Shown here one piece after another: positions 56,781 to 64,000 of a DNA stretch of 64,000 nucleotides. Both the position numbers and the translations under genes were made by a program. The notes under the pieces are model-generated. The model made no database searches. It was not told where the DNA came from and saw only the letters and a program-made list of their open reading frames with translations. The stretch is from Echinochloa phyllopogon. Taxonomy: Eukaryota; Streptophyta; Magnoliopsida; Poales; Poaceae. Where the stretch lies: assembly GCA_033239725.1 (NCBI GenBank), contig BTCW01000012.1:48704001-48768000 (forward strand), given 5' to 3'. The first letter of the stretch is position 1; every line of letters begins with the position of its first letter.

Positions 56781-58043
56781 GCGGGCTTCAGAGTTCCGTA
56801 AACTCGATGACATTGAGGTCCTCGAGTGGTGGCAGTTCTGGTTCTAAAAAGATTTTCAGCCGCTGTCTGTTGACCTTGAAGATATTTCCATCTTCGCTTT
56901 GTAGTGTGATAGCTCCATGAGATGCAGCGCTGATTACTATGAACGGGCCATCCCATTTGCTCCTAAGCTTCCCTCAACCGAAGAGTTTGACGCGAGAGTT
57001 GAAAATGAGGACCTTGTCCCCCGGCTTGAACGTTTTGACCTTGATTCGTTTATCATGACATCTCTTGGTTCGTTCCTTGTATAGCGGGGAGCTATGGTAT
57101 GCTCGTTCTCTCATTTCATCTATCTCGGCTAGCTGGATCCGCCGTCTAAGGCCTGCTGCTGGGAGGTCCATACCCCACTTTCTAATGGCCCAATGAGCTC
57201 TAAACTCCATTTCTAATGGTAAGTGGCAAGTCCTGCCGTATAGCAGTTGATATGGGGTCATCCCAATGGATGTTTTGTAGGCTGTGCGGTATGCCCAGAG
57301 TGCATCTGGGAGTTTTTCCTTCCAGTGCCTACCCATCTCATTCACGGTCTTTTGCAGAATGTTTTTGATTTGCTTATTTGAGGTTTCTTCTTGACCGCTA
57401 GTTTGGGGGTGATAGGGTCTAGCTATATTATGCTGCACCCAAACTTGATAGATACTTATGGAAAGCTGAGTCGATAAAATGGGAGCCTCCATCGCTGATG
57501 ACTAGCCTAGGAACACCAGAACGAGCAAATATTACCTCGTGAAACATTCGTCTAGCGCTCCTGGAGTCAGCTGTTGTGCAAGCCAGAGCTTCTACCCACT
57601 TAGAAACGTAATCCACCGCCACCAAAATGAACCGATATTCGTCTGAGTTAGGAAAAGGACCCATGAAGTCAATTCCCAGACATCAAAGATTTCTACCTGA
57701 AGGTTACAGGTGAGCAGCATAGCGTCCCTAGTGTTTATGTTTCTACGTTTCTGGCAATGTGGGCATCTCATGATGAATGCCTTAGCGTCTTGATACATGT
57801 TTGGCCAGTAAAAACCAGATTGCCAGACCTTAGCATTGGTTCTGAATGCACCATAGTGGCCTCCATATGGAGTTGCATGGCACCTCTCCAGGATCTTATA
57901 AGCCTCATGTGCCGGTATGCACCGTCTGAGGAGTCCCTCACTACATATCCTGAATAGATACGGGTCTCGTAAGCCAGCTTCTTCTTATTTTCTCCAGGGG
58001 AACATACCCTAACACCATGTAATTCACTATGTTGGCATACCAC
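56781..58043 (-). pseudogene. Athila copy 2 integrase
   Basis: Zinc region with CPHCQKRRNINTRDA near 57750 and the core from 57664 (MGPFPNSDEYRFILVAVDYV, VISDGGSHFIDSAF). The second Asp is intact, unlike copy 1. A frameshift just before MGPFP separates the first Asp. EETSNKQIKNILQ holds the expected Glu. A stop after KLFG (56974-56976) precedes the last conserved block. Confidence 0.87.
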
Positions 58044-58500
58044 GGATCAGTAGTGGTGACTTTAAGGAGCGTGCCGTCCCATAAATAGTCATCAATTGGG
58101 AGATCAGACAGGACTTCCATTCGAGACAAATGGCCGGCCACTGAGTTCTCTACTCCTTTCTTATCCATTATCTCGATGTCACACTCTTGGAGTATAAGGA
58201 CCCGGCGGATGAGTCTCGGTCCCTCGCATCCTTTTTAGTCAAAAGGTACTTCAAAGCCACGTGATCTGAATAGACTATGACCTTGGCCCCAACTAGGTAG
58301 GACCGGAATTTATCTATAGCAAACACGACCGCTAAGAGTTCCTTTTCCGTGGTTGCATAGTTGAGCTGGGGGCCAGTAAGCGTTTTTCTAGTGTATGAGA
58401 TGGCATAGTGCTTCTTGTCCTTAGTTTGGCTCAAAACAACTCCTACAGCATAGTCGCTTGCATCACACATAATTTCAAATGGGATGCTCTAGTCGGGAGG
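58044..58500 (-). pseudogene. Athila copy 2 RNase H
   Basis: CDASDYAVGVVLSQTKDKKH, TEKELLAVVFAIDKF and YSDHVALKYLLTKKDA identify an RNase H. A stop near 58490 separates it from RT and a frameshift ends it near 58220, after which the frame resumes with VENSVAGHLSRM. Confidence 0.87.
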
Positions 58501-59622
58501 CTAGATGATGGGAGCGGTGATGAGTGCTTTCTTAAGGGTGTGAAAGGCTGCATAGCACTCTTCATCAAAAACAAAGGGGGCATCTTTGGCTAGGAGATTG
58601 GTCAAAGGCCGATATATTTGGGAAAAGTTCTTGATAAAGCGTCTATAGAATCCGGCATGGCCAAGGAAACTATGAATCCCCTTAACATTTGTGGGAGGTG
58701 GAAGTTGCTCAATTACTTCTATCTTTGCTTTGTCTACCTCGATTTCACGTTCCGGCCCCCTGTGTCCTAGGACAATCCCCTCTCGCACCATAAAATGGCA
58801 CTTTTCCCAGTTTAGGACGATGTGTTTTTCATGGCATCTCTGGAGGACCTTGTCTAGATTTTTCAAGCATTCGGTACAGGTCTTCCAATAAACTGAGAAA
58901 TCGTCCATAAACACTTTCATAATCTCTTCAATCATATCAGAGAAGATGGACATCATGCGACGTTGGAAGGATGCGGGTGCGTTACACAACCCAAAGGACA
59001 TCCGCTGAAAGGCGTACGTCCCATAAGGGCATGTAAACGTGGTCTTACTTTGGTCATCTGGATGGATTGGAATTTGGTGATATCCAGAATAACCATCAAG
59101 GAAGCAAAAGAAAGAGTGTTTGGCTAACAGTTCAAACATCTCATCTATGATCGGAAGGGGGGAATGGTCTTTCTTGGTGGTTTTATTGAGTCGACGATAG
59201 TCAATACACATACGCCAACCAATAACGGTGCGCTGAGGGATGAGCTCATTCTCGTCATTGCGCACAACCGTCATTCCTCCCTTCTTGGGAACGACTTGAA
59301 CGGGGCTAACCCATTCACTATTGGGAACTGGATAGATAATCCTAGCGTGAAGGAGTTTGAGGACTTCCTTTTTCACAACCTCCCTCATGGTGTTGTTCAA
59401 CCGTCATTTAGGTTCCCGAGACGGTGTTGCTTCAGAATCGATCGGGATGCGATGAGTACAAAGGTTAGGACTGATCCCTTTCAAATCTTGGAGTGAATAT
59501 CCTAAGACTGACCGATTCTTCTCTAGGACAGTGATGAGCTATTGAGTTTCTACGTCGGATAGCTTACCACTAATGATCACTGGAGTTTGTTTGTCCTCAA
59601 AGAGGAAGGCATACTTCAGTCC
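58501..59622 (-). pseudogene. Athila copy 2 reverse transcriptase (truncated by insertion)
   Basis: A 299-codon open frame from 59400 has WVSPVQVVPKKGGMTVV, CIDYRRLN, FCFLDGYSGYHQI and an intact FMDDFSVYW box. Stops upstream (near 59405 and 59540) break the link to the N-terminal part, which is cut at 59627 by the non-autonomous element and resumes at 63954. Confidence 0.9.
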
Positions 59623-59627
59623 AGGTG
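59623..59627. repeat. Target-site duplication AGGTG, left
   Basis: Matches 63949-63953 on the other side of the non-autonomous element. Confidence 0.92.
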
Positions 59628-60426
59628 TGATGAGGACATGACACCCATACATATGTCCATGAGGGGTGCATGGGGTGGAGAAGAAGGAGACCAACAAGGT
59701 TTTCCAAGTCAAGAAGAAGGCCCAAGGCTAATCCGATTCGAGTCCCCAAGGTGGAGGCCCAAAGAAACTCAAGTTCGAGTCCACCTTGGAGTCCAGGAGC
59801 AGCTCGCACTAAATTCGTCTCCCAGGTCGCATACAGGGTCGATTTTTGACGTTATACATATGCTTGGAAAGCTAAGGAGATAAGCTTTCCAATGACACCG
59901 GTCCCACCTCAAAATTCTTTCTGAGTCATCGGAAATCGTCAAAACAAGTGGACGTCCAGAATATGTCAGGGTGCTGCGCCGCCATCTTTTGGGCTGTTGG
60001 CCCGTGTATCATGTTGTGGTCCATTATGGACGTGGTTAGGGGGTTATGCACGCCCCAACCCTCATATAATCAGTAGCCTCCACCACATTAGGGTTTGGTT
60101 TTTGCTTAGATTAATCTGTCGAGAACAGTTTCGCCGTTATCGGTTTGTAGAACCCCAACTTTTGATCTTAATCATACATCTGCAGTGTCACTTCATATTG
60201 AGAGCTGCTTCTTTCGAATTCTTGCTTGTGTTCTTCGTTTCACAGGCAGGGATTAGCCTTCTTGGTGAGGTCAATCGGGTTGTGACACGGTTGATAACCA
60301 GAGGAGTCGTGGTGCTAAGATTGCAGGGTTCGAGTTGCTGACTTGAAGCCGGATCGGTGTGTCGTGCTCCGCCCAAAACGAGTTATCCTTTACCTGACGG
60401 AAGATCGGGAACCCTAGAACCCATCA
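59628..60426 (+). repeat. 5' LTR of the non-autonomous element
   Basis: Begins TGATGAGGACATGACACCC and ends ACCCATCA. Repeated at 63153-63948. Confidence 0.93.
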
Positions 60427-60428
60427 AG

Positions 60429-60441
60429 TGGTATCAGAGCC
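60429..60441 (+). other. Primer-binding site, tRNA-Met type
   Basis: TGGTATCAGAGCC lies two bases after the 5' LTR and matches the canonical sequence. Confidence 0.92.
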
Positions 60442-61682
60442 AGGTTTACCGTTAGGTTCGTCCTTTCGCCTTTGTCCTATAGTCCAGAAAATAGCCCTAC
60501 AAAAATATTTGTCATTGTATTCCGCTGTCCTAGTACCCCTTTTAGCCTTTGCAATTTCGTTTCAGTTTCGCTTTGTTGAGTTTGTGTTCATGGTCAAGTA
60601 TCGTTGCTGGTTTTAGTTGTGTTCATGTCGTAGTTCAATCGCCCGTTGATGTGATTCATTTGTTTTCGCCGCTATCCCATCCACGTTTAGCCATACAACA
60701 ATTCGAGCCACCACATTACTCGATTTACCTCGCTAGCCGCCTTGCATGAACTCTTGTCGTGCAAGCCCTAGATAGGTTGCAAGCCGCCTTGATCGCCTTT
60801 GCATTGCATACTTGATCCTTGTTTCATCTGGCGAATACCTATTGCTTGCTGCCGCAGACACTAGGAGGAATTTTACCCTAGCCGCTGCTGTTTTTCGTGC
60901 CTTTGGAAAACATAATTTGAGATACCTTCCATAAAACAGGCATAACTTTTCACTCGGTGCTCCGTTTTGGCTCCATTTTTTACAGCAGATTCGTGACTCC
61001 ATTCGGAGGTGACCCAAACTAGGTCGAGTCAAAAAATTCAAAAAAATCAGGAAGATAAATAAAAAAATTGATCAAGTTGTTTCAGGGTTTTCAGAGATTG
61101 TTCCTGAAATTCCCTAGGCCGCATCTCACCTCAAAAATGGGTGCAAATTTTTATGGTTGGAGCTTTTGATATCCTTATTCAGAGAAAAATATAAAAACAA
61201 TAGTTGAGAAAAATAAAACATCTTAATTCCTACTTAGTCCTACAGAGAAATTGCTGAAAAGATTAATAAAACAATTGCATAGAGTGTTGTTTTACTTGTT
61301 CTGTGAGCTTTATCCATTGTTTCTTGTTCTAACTTGTTGTGCTATGCCTAGGACACGTCTGAGCCAGCAATTGTGACTTGTGCTTTGGATACTTATTGAA
61401 CTTTGCTATTCTGCGTTTGTTATTTGCTACTCCTTGCTACATATTTGGCCTTCCGAGTTCCACAAACTATACTTCAGGTCAGTGCAGCGAAGGACCCTTG
61501 CAATCTTGGTACTACTTCCTCACAGGTATCACGAACCAGCCACCGGTTGTACCATCCACTGTTTTGGTTTTGTAAGAACATTTGTAAGAATTTGGTAAAG
61601 CATGTGAGAGAGTGTTTCCACTGACACACATAGTAGTTGATAGGGATAACCTTTTGTGTTTTCTCTTGTCTACATACTAACA
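60442..61682 (+). other. Leader of the non-autonomous element
   Basis: About 1.2 kb of T-rich untranslated sequence between the primer site and the first long ORF. Short open frames show no family features. Gag would be expected here in an autonomous relative and is absent. Confidence 0.65.
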
Positions 61683-62525
61683 ATGGCAGGGAGCGATAAG
61701 ATTGTTTGAGAAGTACTAAGTTCTCAAATGGAGAAAGCGGAGCAAAATCAATTCAACAATTTATTCCAGATTTTCTTTGTTGTGATGGAGAGACGTTGCC
61801 GAGTCATCATTGATGGTGAAAGTTGCAACAACCTTGCAAGCTTAGAGCTGGTTGAGAAGCTTGGTTTGACCACAAAGCCACATCCACATCCATACTACAT
61901 GCAATGGGTAAATTCTTATGATAAAATAAAAGTAACTAAAATTGCACATATTGAATTTAGCATTGGTTCTTATAAGGATAGTGCTGATTTTGACATAGTA
62001 CCTATGCAAGCATGTCATTTGTTGCTAGGCACGCCTTGGATTAATATAAATAATGTGGTACACAAACATGTTGGTAATAAATATTCCTTCAAGTACAACG
62101 GTAGAAAAATTACACTTCTACCTTTGACTATTGCTGAAATTTTAGAAGCTGATCTCCAAAGGGCGGAGAGAAGAAAAAGTGAACCTTTTAGAAAAGAATG
62201 GGTTGTTTTCAATGACACAACAAATTCATCTAAATCTGAATTTTTACAAAATGAAGATATTATTTTGCCTATTGTTGGAACTGATATTTTGCAGCATTTA
62301 CATAATGAAAATGACCACACAAAAGAACATGAACAGGTAAAATTTTCTGGTAAAAGCTCTCTTGATGTGTTGAATTTTCCCTCCACTGATGCAAATAATG
62401 CTATACTAGAACCTTCTCTTATATTACCTTTGTCACAAGTAGAGAAGGAGCATGATACTTTTGATTTCAAGCAATATACATGTGCTGAAAAAAAATATTA
62501 TTATGCCGATTACTTGTGCACATGA
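61683..62525 (+). pseudogene. Retropepsin-like ORF of the non-autonomous element
   Basis: The likely start ATG is at 61683 (MAGSDKIV), followed by an in-frame TGA at 61707-61709; the frame is open again from 61728. It contains the gypsy pattern CRVIIDGESCNNLASLELVE, then KPHPHPYYMQWVN and a CHLLLGTPW motif of a retroviral-type aspartic protease. The usual IIDGGSCNN has Glu in place of the second Gly, so activity is doubtful. After about residue 150 the sequence is Lys/Glu-rich with no known domain. It overlaps the next ORF in another frame. Confidence 0.75.
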
Positions 62526-63222
62526 CGAACTGAAATTTTTATCTTCATTAAACACTTTGGGTTATGTTCAATTTGATAATTTATGTGCTCTTAGTGGTTT
62601 GGAAGAGAAATTTAGATGTGCTGAGTTGCCATGTTTGTCTACTTGTACATATCATTTTATTGGCAAATATAATTGTAAAGGAGAGTATATGGTGCATCGA
62701 GTCTATATTTGTGCAAATCTGAAATCTCCTTCTGATGTACAAGATTGTGATCAACTAGATTTTCTATCTAGTTTTACTATAACGAATCGGGTTCACTTTC
62801 AAGAAGGGAAGCATTGTTTGTTGTTACCTATATGTGCTGGTGCTGATTTTTCTTGTATTGAACAGATACTAGCGGTTATGCAACCATCTATGCCTGCATT
62901 GTGTTTGGTTAGTGCTAATCTTTTGCAGGATAGTATTGAAAAAGATCGTGTGCGTTTCGATCAAGAAGCCTACGTATTTGCAGACAACTCTATAGGAGAA
63001 AATGCTTTGAGAGATTGCAAATATGCTCATGTCACTGCCCACAATATTCTCAGTTCCCATATTATTCGCAACCTCGTGTTTCTTCGTGTTGTGCAGGGCC
63101 ATCTTAGAGCACAAACGACGCCGAGGACGGCTTTTCGTCAAGAAGGGGAGGATGATGAGGACATGACACCCATACATATGTCCATGAGGGGTGCATGGGG
63201 TGGAGAAGAAGGAGACCAATAA
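62452..63222 (+). CDS. Unrecognised ORF downstream of the protease-like ORF
   Basis: A 256-codon frame running into the 3' LTR. It overlaps the end of the preceding ORF by 74 bp in the +1 frame. An A8 run at 62488-62495 lies in the overlap, so the two were probably one polyprotein split by a slippage mutation, or are linked by frameshifting. Cys-rich motifs (CALSGLEEKFRCAELPCLS) and a VVQGHLRAQTTPRTAF end occur. I do not recognise a domain. The TAFRQEGEDDEDM ending resembles the C-terminus of gypsy polyproteins that run into the polypurine tract. Confidence 0.55.
   Translation: MILLISSNIHVLKKNIIMPITCAHDELKFLSSLNTLGYVQFDNLCALSGLEEKFRCAELPCLSTCTYHFIGKYNCKGEYMVHRVYICANLKSPSDVQDCDQLDFLSSFTITNRVHFQEGKHCLLLPICAGADFSCIEQILAVMQPSMPALCLVSANLLQDSIEKDRVRFDQEAYVFADNSIGENALRDCKYAHVTAHNILSSHIIRNLVFLRVVQGHLRAQTTPRTAFRQEGEDDEDMTPIHMSMRGAWGGEEGDQ
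63141..63152 (+). other. Polypurine tract of the non-autonomous element
   Basis: AGAAGGGGAGGA directly precedes the 3' LTR. Confidence 0.88.
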
Positions 63223-63948
63223 GGTTTTCCAAGTCAAGAAAAAGGCCCAAGGCTAATCCGATTCGAGTCCCCAAGGTGGAGGCCCAAAGAAAGTTTAGTT
63301 CGAGTCCACCTCGGAGTCCAGGAGCAGCTCATACTAAATTCATCGCCCAGGTCTCATACGTGGTCAGTTTTTGACGTACATATGCTTGGAAAGCTAAGGA
63401 GATAAGCTTTCCAATGACACTGGTCCCACTTCAAAATTCCTTCTGAGTCATCGGGAATCGTTGAAACAAGTGGACGTCCAGAATCTGTCACGGTGCTGCG
63501 CCGCCATCTTTTGTGCTGTTGGCCCGTGTATCATGTTGGGGTCCATTATAGACGTGGTTAGGGGGTTATACACACCCCAACCCTCATATAATCAGTAGCC
63601 TTCACCACATTAGGGTTTGGGTTTTGCTTAGATTAATCTGTCGAGAACAGTTTCGCCATTATCGGTTTGTAGAACCCCAACTTTTGATCTTAATCATACA
63701 TCTGCAGTGTCACTTCATATTGAGAGCTGCTTCTTTCGAGTTCTTGCTTGTGTTCTTCGTTTCACATGCAGGGATTAGCCTTCTTGGCAAGGTCAATCGG
63801 GTTGTGACATGGTTAATAACTAGAGGAGTCGTGGTGCTAAGATTGTAGGGTTCGAGTTGCTGACATGAAGCCGGATCGGTGTGTCGTGCTCCGCCCAAAA
63901 CGAGTTATCCTTTACCTGATGGAAGATTGGGAACCCTAGTCCCCATCA
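63153..63948 (+). repeat. 3' LTR of the non-autonomous element
   Basis: Matches 59628-60426; ends CCCCATCA and is followed by AGGTG. Confidence 0.93.
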
Positions 63949-63953
63949 AGGTG
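63949..63953. repeat. Target-site duplication AGGTG, right
   Basis: Matches 59623-59627. Confidence 0.92.
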
Positions 63954-64000
63954 GAAGAGGCTTTAGCTCGATCGGAGATGGTTTTGGAGTTCCATTTGTG
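63954..64000 (-). pseudogene. Athila copy 2 pol, continuation upstream of the insertion
   Basis: The minus strand aligns with copy 1 near 37540-37585 (CTCCAAAACCATCTCC, CCTCTTCC), the segment between protease and RT, so the host element continues past the right edge. Confidence 0.8.

Larger units (their letters stand above)
59628..63948 (+). mobile_element. Non-autonomous LTR retrotransposon with protease-like ORF
   Basis: A 4.3-kb element with LTRs of 799 and 796 bp (TGATGAGG ... CATCA), AGGTG duplications, a tRNA-Met primer site and a polypurine tract, so it has everything needed in cis for retrotransposition. Its interior encodes only a retropepsin-like region and an unrecognised ORF; no zinc knuckle, RT, RNase H or integrase is present. 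It must have been mobilised by enzymes of another element, so it resembles a large retrotransposon derivative. LTRs differ by about 3-4% by eye. Confidence 0.92.
30298..64000 (-). mobile_element. Athila-like gypsy element, copy 2 (host of two insertions, continues past window)
   Basis: Minus-strand element whose 3' LTR ends at 30298 (TGTTGGCACTCC on plus), with GGATG at 30293-30297 as its left target duplication. The LTR is split by the Tekay insertion: 30298-30993 and 53335-54161. Beyond it lie the polypurine tract, a conserved non-env accessory ORF (55596-56435), integrase, RNase H and RT. Pol is interrupted at 59627 by a non-autonomous element and resumes at 63954 up to the right edge. Gag, primer site and 5' LTR lie outside. 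It is the same family as copy 1 at 34443-44483. Confidence 0.9.

Overview
The window is nuclear DNA from a grass (Poaceae; the repeat types suit an Andropogoneae relative of sorghum, sugarcane or maize, but the species cannot be fixed from sequence alone). It holds one recognisable host gene set in a deep nest of LTR retrotransposons. There are no bacterial-style operons, rRNA genes, tRNA genes or CRISPR arrays.

Left part (1-16553). A GC-rich stretch and a 207-bp tandem repeat with MITE-like foldbacks come first. Degenerate gypsy-type LTR sequence follows (903-3306, resuming at 12204). It is split by a complete but mutated copia element of SIRE/Maximus type (3312-12198), with 1.6-kb LTRs, target-site duplication CCGCG, tRNA-Met-type primer site, gag-PR-INT-RT-RNaseH and a small 3' coiled-coil ORF. 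A probable solo gypsy LTR (about 12756-16553, minus strand) comes next.

Host gene (18565-28369, minus strand). It encodes the plant SGF29 homologue, the SAGA/ADA histone-acetyltransferase subunit with a double-Tudor H3K4me3 reader. I could trace nine coding exons with consistent GT-AG junctions and reading phases (284 codons plus stop), including a 14-nt microexon. A second, diverged copy of the first exon lies inside intron 1 and keeps the same splice phase, so two alternative N-termini are possible. A SINE with an 11-bp target-site duplication also lies in intron 1.

Right part (29234-64000) is a retrotransposon matryoshka. An Athila-like gypsy element (copy 2, minus strand) starts at 30298 and runs past the right edge. 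A Tekay/Del-type chromovirus (minus strand) was inserted into its 3' LTR, with duplication TCTCC. A second Athila-like element of the same family (copy 1, plus strand, 34443-44483, duplication CACAT) then entered the chromovirus between integrase and chromodomain. The right side of the chromovirus carries an LTR fragment, a second copy of the left flank and a complete LTR with its own TCTCC. This is best explained by a tandem duplication followed by LTR-LTR recombination. Finally a 4.3-kb non-autonomous LTR element (59628-63948, duplication AGGTG) sits in the pol gene of Athila copy 2. It encodes only a retropepsin-like domain and an unrecognised ORF.

The element genes carry nonsense codons, frameshifts and lost catalytic residues, so they are annotated as pseudogenes. 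Observations of most interest are the duplicated SGF29 first exon, a conserved non-env accessory ORF downstream of pol in both Athila copies, dense palindromes (TTCGGCCGAA in the Athila copies; GCGGAC-N-GTCCGC in the copia LTRs), and the duplicated-flank structure.
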